Shown here one piece after another: positions 24,569-31,335 of a stretch of 40,051 nt of DNA. Positions within the stretch are counted from its first letter, which is position 1, and each line of letters begins with the position of its first letter. This DNA comes from Flavobacteriaceae bacterium (GTDB lineage: Bacteria; Bacteroidota; Bacteroidia; Flavobacteriales; Flavobacteriaceae): the NCBI GenBank assembly GCA_947379965.1, contig CANCPC010000010.1, positions 1 to 40,051 on the forward strand, given 5' to 3'. A program made the position numbers and the translations under genes. The notes under the pieces were generated by a model. The model saw only the letters and a list, made by a program, of their open reading frames with translations, did no database searches and was not told the DNA's origin.

Positions 24569-25996
24569 ATGAATAAGACTGCACAATCAGTTTGGGAAAA
24601 CTGTCTCTCTTTTATAAAAGACAATATTGCCGACCAAGCTTACAAAACTTGGTTCGAGCCAATTAAATCCGTTGAACTAACTGATAACGCTTTATACATT
24701 CAAGTTCCTAGTAAATTTTTCTACGAATGGCTAGAAGAACATTATGTTAAATTATTAAAAGTTGCACTAACAAAAGAACTCGGAAAAAACGCAAAGTTAC
24801 TCTATAAAATCAAAATGGAAAACACTTATGGCAACAAACAACCGTATACGGAACAATTGCCTAGTGCCAATCGTGTGCCTATGAAAACACAAGATGTTGA
24901 TGCACCGTTTAAAAATCTTAATCCAGAGTTAAGAAATCCTTTTGTAATTCCGGGAATACGAAATTTAAAAATCGAATCTCAACTTAATGCAAATTATAGT
25001 TTTGATAATTTTCTAGAAGGAGATTCTAATAGATTAGCTCGTTCTGCAGGTATGGCTGTAGCCAATAAACCAGGAGGAACATCCTTTAATCCATTATTGA
25101 TTTTTGGAGGAGTTGGATTAGGTAAAACCCATTTAGCTCATGCCATTGGAGTTGAAATAAAAGATAAATATCCTGAAAAAACGGTACTGTATATTTCTGC
25201 AGAAATTTTTACCCAACAATATATTGATTCAGTTAAGAAAAATAATAGAAATGATTTTATTCATTTTTATCAACTTATTGATGTTTTAATCATTGATGAT
25301 GTTCAATTCCTTTCCGGAAAATCAGGAACCCAAGATGTATTTTTCCATATTTTCAACTATTTACACCAAAATGGGAAACAGGTAATCTTAACTTCGGATA
25401 AGGCACCAGTTGACATGCAAGATATAGAACAACGATTATTATCCCGTTTCAAATGGGGATTGTCGGCAGAATTGCACCAACCGGATTATGAAACTAGAAT
25501 TTCTATCTTGAAAAATATTTTATATCGAGATGGCGTAGAAATTCCAGAAGAAATCATTGAATATGTTGCTAGAAATATCAAATCTAATGTTCGCGAACTT
25601 GAAGGCGCTATCATTTCTTTGATCGCGCAATCGTCATTTAATAAAAAAGAAATCAATATTGAACTTGCAAAAAATGTAGTAGAGAAATTTGTAAAAAATG
25701 TTAAAAGAGAAATTTCTATTGATTACATTCAAAAAATTGTTTCAGATTATTTCCAATTAGATTTAGAAACACTTCAATCAAAAACTAGAAAAAGGCATAT
25801 TGTACAAGCTAGACAATTAGCCATGTTTTTTGCTAAGAAATTTACCAAAGCTTCCTTAGCAAATATAGGTTCTCAAATTGGTGATCGCGATCATGCTACC
25901 GTATTACATGCGTGTAAAACAGTTGATAATCTTGTTGCAACCGACAAACAATTTAAAAAATTCGTAGAAGACATCAATAAGAAACTTACCTTATAA
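24569..25996 (+). CDS. dnaA: Chromosomal replication initiator protein DnaA
   Basis: DnaA binds DnaA boxes at the origin and opens the duplex to start chromosome replication. The length (475) is normal for Bacteroidetes. Domain I starts with SVWENCLSFIKDN and contains the AYKTWF motif. A low-conservation linker spans ~90-145. The AAA+ domain begins at YSFDNFLEG, with Walker A GGVGLGKTH at 180-188 and Walker B LIIDDVQFL near 238-246. The C-terminal DNA-binding domain ends with IGDRDHATVLHA near 441-452. It is followed after 6 bp by a low-molecular-weight phosphatase gene, so the two are co-transcribed. Confidence 0.98.
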   Translation: MNKTAQSVWENCLSFIKDNIADQAYKTWFEPIKSVELTDNALYIQVPSKFFYEWLEEHYVKLLKVALTKELGKNAKLLYKIKMENTYGNKQPYTEQLPSANRVPMKTQDVDAPFKNLNPELRNPFVIPGIRNLKIESQLNANYSFDNFLEGDSNRLARSAGMAVANKPGGTSFNPLLIFGGVGLGKTHLAHAIGVEIKDKYPEKTVLYISAEIFTQQYIDSVKKNNRNDFIHFYQLIDVLIIDDVQFLSGKSGTQDVFFHIFNYLHQNGKQVILTSDKAPVDMQDIEQRLLSRFKWGLSAELHQPDYETRISILKNILYRDGVEIPEEIIEYVARNIKSNVRELEGAIISLIAQSSFNKKEINIELAKNVVEKFVKNVKREISIDYIQKIVSDYFQLDLETLQSKTRKRHIVQARQLAMFFAKKFTKASLANIGSQIGDRDHATVLHACKTVDNLVATDKQFKKFVEDINKKLTL

Positions 25997-26002
25997 CACT
26001 TT

Positions 26003-26470
26003 ATGTCCATCAAGATTTTAATGGTTTGCTTAGGTAATATTTGTCGTTCACCACTTGCCGAAGGAATATTAGCATCCAAACTTCCTGAAAAAAAATTCAC
26101 CGTAGATTCAGCAGGTACTGGATCTTGGCACATTGGCCATTCGCCCGATGAGCGATCTATTGCTACAGCAAAAAAGAACGGTCTGAATATTTCTAATCAA
26201 AAAGGAAGACAATTCGCCACAACCGACTTTGATACTTTTGATTATATTTACGTAATGGATAAATCAAATTTTAAGGACGTAATTCAGCTCGCAAAATCTT
26301 TCGAACATGAAAGCAAAGTTCAACTTATATTAAACGAATTATTTCCTAATGAAAACGTAGACGTTCCAGATCCTTATTATGGTTCTCCCGACGGATTTAA
26401 TTCAGTTTACACAATGCTTGATGAAGCTTGTGATATAATTGCCGAAAAATTATTAGAAAAATACCCTTAA
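26003..26470 (+). CDS. Low molecular weight protein-tyrosine phosphatase
   Basis: This 155-residue cytoplasmic phosphatase has the P-loop VCLGNICRSP near its N-terminus, with nucleophile Cys9 and Arg15, and the general-acid motif DPYYG with Asp123. Both match the active LMW-PTP family, which dephosphorylates phosphotyrosine proteins or, in some cases, related phosphoesters. It lies 6 bp after dnaA. In Gram-negatives, relatives often control capsule-tyrosine kinases, but no such kinase gene is seen here. Confidence 0.94.
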   Translation: MSIKILMVCLGNICRSPLAEGILASKLPEKKFTVDSAGTGSWHIGHSPDERSIATAKKNGLNISNQKGRQFATTDFDTFDYIYVMDKSNFKDVIQLAKSFEHESKVQLILNELFPNENVDVPDPYYGSPDGFNSVYTMLDEACDIIAEKLLEKYP

Positions 26471-26544
26471 ATTTATTGTTTTCAACTTTTCAAATTACAT
26501 TAATTGATTAAGATAATTTGAATATAAAGAACAAAAATACAGCC

Positions 26545-27267
26545 ATGAAACCAAACTCTTTTTTAGGAAAAATATATTTAATTCCAACCACTTTAGGCGA
26601 AGGAGATCCTATGGATGTTTTGCCACATACTGTAAAAAGAGCCATTGACTTCATAGATGATTATATTGTAGAGAATGAAAAAACGGCGCGAAAATTCATA
26701 AAAAGTATTCATCCCGAAAAAGTTCAAGCTACCTTGCGATTGAGTGCCTTGAATAAACACACCCAAGTATCAGAACATACACAAATGATACAAGCTTGTC
26801 TAGAAGGCAAAAATATTGGATTAATGAGCGAAGCAGGTTGTCCTGGCGTAGCTGATCCTGGTGCTGTTATTGTAAAACTAGCACACGAAAAAGGAATTCA
26901 AGTTGTACCATTAGTAGGACCCTCTTCAATATTATTAGCGATTATGGCCTCAGGAATGAACGGACAAAGTTTTGCTTTTAACGGTTATATTCCAATTGAT
27001 AAAGCGGAGAAAAAGACAGCTATAAAAAATTTAGAAAAATTATCTCAAGACAAAAACCAATCTCAGATTTTCATTGAAACTCCATTTAGAAATAACAAAA
27101 TGCTAGAAGATATTCTACAAACTTTGAATCCTTCAACCTATCTTTGTATTGCATCCGATATAACTTTGCCTACGGAATATATCAAAACGATGCGAGCTGC
27201 CGATTGGAAAAAAACAAAAATCGATTTACATAATCGCCCTACAATTTTCATTATACATAAAATATAA
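26545..27267 (+). CDS. RsmI-like SAM-dependent methyltransferase (tetrapyrrole methylase fold)
   Basis: The protein has 240 residues from the ATG at 26545; a TTG at 26518 would add nine unconvincing residues. It has the tetrapyrrole-methylase/RsmI fold: GKIYLIPTTLGEGDP at the start, GLMSEAGCPGVADPGA near 92-107 and PLVGPSSILLAIMASG near 124-139, then IFIETPFRNNKML. RsmI 2'-O-methylates C1402 of 16S rRNA. This protein differs at the N-terminal motif, where RsmI has ATPIGNL, so it is a Bacteroidetes side branch rather than certain RsmI. It follows the phosphatase gene by about 74 bp and ends at a convergent terminator. Confidence 0.85.
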   Translation: MKPNSFLGKIYLIPTTLGEGDPMDVLPHTVKRAIDFIDDYIVENEKTARKFIKSIHPEKVQATLRLSALNKHTQVSEHTQMIQACLEGKNIGLMSEAGCPGVADPGAVIVKLAHEKGIQVVPLVGPSSILLAIMASGMNGQSFAFNGYIPIDKAEKKTAIKNLEKLSQDKNQSQIFIETPFRNNKMLEDILQTLNPSTYLCIASDITLPTEYIKTMRAADWKKTKIDLHNRPTIFIIHKI

Positions 27268-27273
27268 ACACAT

Positions 27274-27344
27274 CTATAAATTCGAATTAATGAATTTATA
27301 GATTAAATAAAAACGGCTTTAAAAATATAATTTTAAAGCCGTTT
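27274..27344. terminator. Tandem hairpins between convergent genes
   Basis: A 10-bp inverted repeat (CTATAAATTC at 27274-27283 with 27292-27301) is followed by a stronger 14-bp hairpin (27311-27324 with 27331-27344, core ACGGCTTT) with A/T runs on both flanks. They lie between the RsmI-like gene and the lysozyme-like gene. Confidence 0.85.
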
Positions 27345-27367
27345 ATTATATAATAATTATAAAACTA

Positions 27368-28003
27368 CTAATCTATACTTGCATCACTATCCGCTACTAT
27401 AAAGGAAGTGTCATACCCACCAAATCTTTTGATATAACTCCTTATTGATGTTCCGTATGCATCTTTTAAATAACGTTTTCCGCTACTTCTAAAATATTTT
27501 TTCACTGAACCTACACCCCCTAAATGGGCTGCAGCCAATATTCCAGATTCGGTAATCTTGACTCCGTTTAAAAGGGTTCCATCGTATTTTTCGATAACTT
27601 CCTTCAATTCCCATTTGTTTTTTGATAAAAGAGCAACGAATGCTTTTTCTTGCAGTTTGGGGCTATTCAAAAACGAAGAACTATTATTTACACCAACAGA
27701 TTTTAAGGTTTCTATACCAAACTGGTATTTACCCATACAACCTAAAGTATTAATTTTTTTATATTCTCCTTGAGATTCTTTGAAGCCAATTGCTTCTTTG
27801 TAGCCAATAAAGAATTTCCCAGTAAAAGGAACATTCATATTAATATAATCATTTTGTTTTTGAGATGGGTATAAGTATTGTGCTCCATCTTTGTCAGTTG
27901 CCAGAAACCAGCGGTTGGAATCTAAATCAAAAGGTTTAAAACCTAAGCTTAAAAAAGCAATAATAATAGTCAAACTTGTATAAAAAGACCATTTCTTTAT
28001 CAT
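27368..28003 (-). CDS. Exported lysozyme-like peptidoglycan hydrolase
   Basis: This 211-residue protein has an N-terminal membrane or signal helix (~6-21, FYTSLTIIIAFLSLGF). The core carries AIGFKESQGEY with candidate catalytic Glu76, GCMGKYQFG (88-96) and LAAAHLGGVGSVKKYF near 156, the layout of lysozyme-like lytic transglycosylases. It probably cleaves peptidoglycan in the periplasm. It is the last minus-strand gene after mltG, which is another septal-type transglycosylase, but a 400-bp gap separates them. Substrate and reaction are inferred from the motif set; I did not recognise a named gene. Confidence 0.72.
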   Translation of the reverse strand: MIKKWSFYTSLTIIIAFLSLGFKPFDLDSNRWFLATDKDGAQYLYPSQKQNDYINMNVPFTGKFFIGYKEAIGFKESQGEYKKINTLGCMGKYQFGIETLKSVGVNNSSSFLNSPKLQEKAFVALLSKNKWELKEVIEKYDGTLLNGVKITESGILAAAHLGGVGSVKKYFRSSGKRYLKDAYGTSIRSYIKRFGGYDTSFIVADSDASID

Positions 28004-28405
28004 AAATTGTTTTTCTTCAAAACGCTGTCCCGTTAAGAAATTTCTACCCGCAAATATACAACAAAAAATACAAAGCTGAAAATCAAGTCATTAAAGTTAA
28101 TTATAAATATAAAATGAAAAAATAAAATCAGCCGTAAGCCTAGTATCCAAAGGTTTATATTAAAAATTTAATTTTTTAAAATTTTAAAAAAAATGTGGAA
28201 AGGTGTGGATTTTAAATGCTATTTTAAGTTGAATTTAAAGAAAAAACGTCTACTTTTTCAGATTTTAGGCATGAAAGTGATGTTTATTCCCCGTTATTTT
28301 TTCAAAAAATCACTTTTTATTCAAATTTGTTTTTTATTGATAAATACAAATTGAAAATTTACGGAAAAAAAAACAGAATTTATAATGGATTTTAAGGGTT
28401 ATAAA
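28004..28405. other. AT-rich intergenic region with two phased TGTGGA sites
   Basis: No convincing gene lies here. TGTGGA occurs at 28194-28199 and 28204-28209, exactly 10 bp apart, next to a long run of A/T (about 28155-28193). The complement TCCACA is the core of a DnaA box. A 27-codon frame from 28271 has no supporting features. The region is the leader of the lysozyme-like gene and lies 2.2 kb past the dnaA unit. Confidence 0.5.
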
Positions 28406-29446
28406 TTATCTTTTTACACCTTGTTTACTTATCCATTCCGAATATTTTCTAGCGTTTTTTGTATGCTCTTCAAAAGTAGCTGCAAATTCATGATAACCAA
28501 AATGCTCTACGCTAGCACAAAAATAGATATAGTTATTTTTTTCAGGATTTAGTACGGCGTCAAGTGCAGTGATATCTGGCATTGCAACTGGTCCTGGAGG
28601 AAGTCCTAAATTAACATAGGAGTTATATGGTGACTTGATAAGCAAGTCCTTATAGAAAACTCTTTTAATGACTTGATCAAAATCATTCGAATTCTTCTTA
28701 ATTGCAAAAATAACTGTAGGATCTGCCTGAAGTGGCATTCCCAATCTCATACGGTTTAAATAAGAACCCGCAATTCGAGGACGTTCGTCTTTTTTAACAG
28801 ATTCTTTATGAACAATAGATGCCAAAATTGTCGCTTGAATTGGTGTTAATCCCTGTTTTTGGGCTTTTGCAATTCTATCTTTATTCCAAAAAATATGATA
28901 TTCTTTAATCATTTTATCGCGGAATTTTTCGGCTGAGGTGTTCCAATAAATTTCATAAGAATTCGGAATAAACAATGTCAGAATATTTTCTTGGTTGAAA
29001 CCGTTTTTTTTTAGAAAAATAGAATCTTTAAACGATTTCATTAATGACAAACTATCGGCTTCAATTTGCGTCGCTACTCTACCCGCAAGATTCTCTACTC
29101 TTTCTTGATTATTGAAAGCCAAGTTTACTGGAACATTTGAGCGTAAAGATTTTACCAACTCATAACTATTCATTCCCTTAATGAATAAAAACCGCCCAGG
29201 CTTTATGTTATCTGGATAACTTCTTTTTTTGGCAACCATTTCAAAACGATCCATATTAGTCACAAAAGGCTCAATGATTTTCTTTACGTCTTCGTAATTA
29301 GATCCTGTTGGTACATAAACATATAATTCCTTTTGGGTAAATTTTGTGTTATCTGAAAAGATTTGTTGTGCCAAAATAAAACCGTAAATCAATAATGCCG
29401 ATATTAAAACAACAGATCCTATTGTTATTATTTTCTTTAAATTCAA
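28406..29446 (-). CDS. mltG: Endolytic transglycosylase MltG (YceG-like)
   Basis: MltG cuts growing glycan strands in the inner membrane and sets their length. The protein has 346 residues, normal for the family. One N-terminal transmembrane helix (~6-28) is followed by a LysM-like region (~40-105) and the catalytic YceG domain. The active-site stretch is ATILASIVHKESVKKDERP with catalytic Glu215, then AGSYLNRMRLGMPLQADPT, both hallmarks. It ends a minus-strand run from dapF, 21 bp after the GNAT gene. Linkage with dapF, for peptidoglycan precursor synthesis, suggests envelope co-expression. Confidence 0.95.
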   Translation of the reverse strand: MNLKKIITIGSVVLISALLIYGFILAQQIFSDNTKFTQKELYVYVPTGSNYEDVKKIIEPFVTNMDRFEMVAKKRSYPDNIKPGRFLFIKGMNSYELVKSLRSNVPVNLAFNNQERVENLAGRVATQIEADSLSLMKSFKDSIFLKKNGFNQENILTLFIPNSYEIYWNTSAEKFRDKMIKEYHIFWNKDRIAKAQKQGLTPIQATILASIVHKESVKKDERPRIAGSYLNRMRLGMPLQADPTVIFAIKKNSNDFDQVIKRVFYKDLLIKSPYNSYVNLGLPPGPVAMPDITALDAVLNPEKNNYIYFCASVEHFGYHEFAATFEEHTKNARKYSEWISKQGVKR

Positions 29447-29467
29447 AACTAATTATTTTTAAAATTG

Positions 29468-30019
29468 TTACGTCAGTTCGCTGACGCCCGTGGGATTAGT
29501 AAGTAATTGAAAAATGGCTTCGTCTTTATATACTCCGTTTACTAGATTCCAGTCTTTTTTTATTCCAATTATTTGAAAGCCAAATTTAGTAAAAAGAGCC
29601 ATACTAGCCTTATTTTCTGTACCAATATTTGCATATAATTGATGCACATTTAAATGATGAAAAGCATACTGAATCAAAAGTTGTAACGCTTCGGAACCAA
29701 TATTCTTGTTTCTATTTTCGCTACTTTGAATTACAATACCCACGCCTGCCCTGTTGTTCTTGGGGTCAAAATCGAATAAATCGATTAATCCTATCGCCGG
29801 AAAATCTTCATCTTGACAAATCGCCAAGCGCAATTGTTTGGCTTCATAAATATCCTGATGGGCATTTTCGAGATATTGTTTCACCAAAAACCGGCTGTAA
29901 GGTGTTTGTGTATTGCTCACTTCCCAAATACTTTTGTCGTTTTCCATAGCATAAATAAACTCCAAATCATTGGGCTCGAGTGCTCGGAGGTAAATATTTT
30001 CGCCTTTTAGTGTGATCAT
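29468..30019 (-). CDS. RimJ/RimL-type GNAT N-acetyltransferase
   Basis: This 183-residue acetyltransferase has LRALEPNDLEFIYAMEND at the start (residues ~12-29) and the acetyl-CoA motif as ENRNKNIGSEALQLLIQYAF near 108. NIGTENKASMALFTKFGFQ follows near 132. The RimJ/RimL-like group acetylates protein N-termini or small molecules; the substrate is unknown. It lies in the dapF to mltG run. A GAATTAC repeat starts 6 bp before its ATG. Its last codons, reading TGVSELT, are encoded by a GC-richer hairpin at 29471-29486, so the C-terminus may have been altered by that element. Confidence 0.87.
   Translation of the reverse strand: MITLKGENIYLRALEPNDLEFIYAMENDKSIWEVSNTQTPYSRFLVKQYLENAHQDIYEAKQLRLAICQDEDFPAIGLIDLFDFDPKNNRAGVGIVIQSSENRNKNIGSEALQLLIQYAFHHLNVHQLYANIGTENKASMALFTKFGFQIIGIKKDWNLVNGVYKDEAIFQLLTNPTGVSELT
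29471..29486. repeat. CGTCAG-TTCG-CTGACG hairpin at the GNAT stop
   Basis: A perfect 6-bp stem with a 4-nt loop (TTCG on the + strand, CGAA on the minus) spans the last codons of the GNAT gene, 1 nt before its stop codon at 29468-29470. It is GC-richer than its surroundings. It is not followed by a strong T run on the minus strand, so it looks more like a REP-type element than a terminator. Confidence 0.6.
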
Positions 30020-30025
30020 TATGAT

Positions 30026-30060
30026 GAATTACGAATTTGAAATTATGAATTACGAATTGA
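30026..30060. repeat. Left GAATTAC word repeat flanking the four-helix-bundle gene
   Basis: GAATTAC occurs at 30026-30032 and 30047-30053, each followed by a degenerate GAATT copy. The stop and last five codons of the four-helix-bundle gene are read from it. It is the reverse complement of the right-hand copy. Confidence 0.75.
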
Positions 30061-30396
30061 CTTCTGAATAGAACCTATTATTTTCAATAGCTCTTCTACA
30101 TCCTTCAATAAATCATCCGATTGTTCGATTGTTAAATAATCAGAATCTCTCAAAAGTCTAATCCAATATTTAGACTCTCTAGTTTCTTTGTAAGAAATAG
30201 TAATCTTGGCAAAAAAATCTGCTTTTGATTGACCACCAATTGCTTCTTCTATATTTGCACCAACGGAAGTCCCACTTCTTAATAATTGTTTAGATAAAAC
30301 AAATTCTTTTTTTTCTTGAACTAAATATTTATAAACTTTAATAATCCTCAACGCGAAATCATAACTTTTAGATTGAACTACATTTTCTGATTTCAT
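30043..30396 (-). CDS. Four-helix-bundle protein (23S rRNA intervening-sequence protein family)
   Basis: The protein has 117 residues: SYDFALRIIKVYKYLVQ, LSKQLLRSGTSVGANIEEA near 39-57, FFAKITISYKETRESKYWIRLL and a final LLKDVEELLKIIGSI helix. This is the four-helix-bundle family first found in 23S rRNA intervening sequences and related in fold to Avd proteins of diversity-generating retroelements. Its role when stand-alone is unknown. It lies between dapF (12 bp) and the GNAT gene (23 bp) and is flanked by inverted GAATTAC words, which also encode its last five residues (SIRNS). It looks like an inserted cassette in an envelope gene run. No reverse transcriptase or variable repeat is near. 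Confidence 0.9.
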   Translation of the reverse strand: MKSENVVQSKSYDFALRIIKVYKYLVQEKKEFVLSKQLLRSGTSVGANIEEAIGGQSKADFFAKITISYKETRESKYWIRLLRDSDYLTIEQSDDLLKDVEELLKIIGSIQKSIRNS

Positions 30397-30422
30397 AATT
30401 CGTAATTGTTAATTCGTAATTA
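30395..30422. repeat. Right (inverted) word repeat at the 3' end of dapF
   Basis: AATTCGTAATTG and AATTCGTAATTA repeat here in the opposite orientation to the left copy. The stop codon and final codons of dapF (ITN) are read from this stretch. Together with the left copy it makes an inverted-repeat frame around the four-helix-bundle gene. Confidence 0.75.
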
Positions 30423-31200
30423 TTTTTATTTCTCCTTTAAACACAAATTCCGCTGGGCCTTTCAAGAAAACATTAGTAAACTGGTCATCGTTTTTATCAA
30501 AGGAAACTTCTAATTTTCCACCTTCTACGTTCAAATGAATGGAGGTTGCATTAGTCTTACCGGTAACATTCATAGCAATTGCAGCAGCAGTAGCGCCAGT
30601 TCCGCAAGAAAGTGTTTCGTCTTCAACTCCTCTTTCATAGGTACGAAGCGAGAAAGTATCGTCGTTAATCTGTTTTACAAAATTGACATTACTTCCTACT
30701 TTTCCGTATAATTCGCCGTAACGAATGGCAGCTCCGTTTTCTTTTATATTGTAATTTTCTAAATCTTCTACTATCTGCACATGATGCGGCGAACCTGTAT
30801 TTAGAAAGACATAATCTTCCGCAATTTTCACAGAAGCAACATTAATCATTTGTAAAGAAACTTGTCCTTTTTCAGTAACTGTGGCATGATGCAAACCATC
30901 GGTGGCAATAAAAGTACAGCTGTCGCTAATCACTTTCAGCTTTTTGGCGAAAGCCACTAAACAACGACCGCCATTGCCACACATCGAACTTTGGTTTCCG
31001 TCGGAATTGTAATAAACCATTTTGAAGTCGGTTTCAGAATCATTTTCTAAAAGAATAAGTCCATCACCTCCAATTCCGAAACGTCTGTCACACAAATATG
31101 AAATAAGTTGTACATTGTCTTTTGGAAACAAATTAGATCGATTGTCAATCATCACAAAATCATTTCCGGTTCCTTGGTATTTATAGAATTCTATCTGCAT
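30409..31200 (-). CDS. dapF: Diaminopimelate epimerase
   Basis: DapF interconverts LL- and meso-diaminopimelate in the cytoplasm for lysine and peptidoglycan synthesis. The protein has 263 residues from the ATG at 31200 (MQIEFYKYQGTGNDFV), the standard start. A GTG frame upstream at 31221 would begin upstream of the predicted transcription start. The two catalytic cysteines are in MCGNGGRC (Cys74) and SCGTGATAAA (Cys199). It is first in a minus-strand run with the four-helix-bundle, GNAT and mltG genes and is divergent from htrA. The last three residues come from a repeat element. Confidence 0.96.
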   Translation of the reverse strand: MQIEFYKYQGTGNDFVMIDNRSNLFPKDNVQLISYLCDRRFGIGGDGLILLENDSETDFKMVYYNSDGNQSSMCGNGGRCLVAFAKKLKVISDSCTFIATDGLHHATVTEKGQVSLQMINVASVKIAEDYVFLNTGSPHHVQIVEDLENYNIKENGAAIRYGELYGKVGSNVNFVKQINDDTFSLRTYERGVEDETLSCGTGATAAAIAMNVTGKTNATSIHLNVEGGKLEVSFDKNDDQFTNVFLKGPAEFVFKGEIKIITN

Positions 31201-31220
31201 TTTATTTTTATTGTGATGCA

Positions 31221-31250
31221 CAAAAGTACAAATATTAATGATACGTTAAA
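31221..31250 (-). promoter_or_regulatory. dapF promoter
   Basis: On the minus strand TTTA (31247-31250) is followed by 18 nt and TACTTTTG (31221-31228), a full -7 match. This puts transcription start near 31214, downstream of the GTG at 31221 and just before the ATG at 31200, supporting the shorter DapF start. Confidence 0.6.
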
Positions 31251-31271
31251 GATTGTTAAACGAGAGTTAAA
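31245..31271. promoter_or_regulatory. Three phased GTTAAA repeats in the dapF/htrA interval
   Basis: GTTAAA occurs at 31245-31250, 31255-31260 and 31266-31271, spaced 10 and 11 bp, so the copies face the same side of the helix. They overlap the -33 region of dapF and lie upstream of the htrA promoter region. Candidate operator. Confidence 0.5.
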
Positions 31272-31278
31272 CTGTTTT

Positions 31279-31305
31279 TTTGAAATATCAAAAATACTAA
31301 CTTTA
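31279..31305 (+). promoter_or_regulatory. Possible htrA promoter
   Basis: TTTG (31279-31282), 15 nt, then TAACTTTA (31298-31305), one base off TAnnTTTG. The spacing is a few bases short of the usual 19, so the call is tentative. The htrA ATG follows at 31336. Confidence 0.35.
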
Positions 31306-31335
31306 CGTTGTAAATTCTTAAATAACGAAACAATT

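Noticed and set aside
28271..28354. 27-codon frame starting MKVMFIPRYF
   Set aside because: Short, no ribosome-binding or codon support, and in an AT-rich leader where such frames are expected by chance.
30043..30396. Accessory protein of a diversity-generating retroelement
   Set aside because: The fold is Avd-like, but there is no reverse transcriptase, template repeat or variable repeat in the window.
31201..31221. GTG start for DapF giving seven extra residues
   Set aside because: A full -7 element covers this codon and the ATG at 31200 matches the DapF N-terminus.
31108..31335. 76-codon extension of htrA upstream of the ATG at 31336
   Set aside because: It overlaps the dapF coding region and both promoters and would bury the signal peptide.
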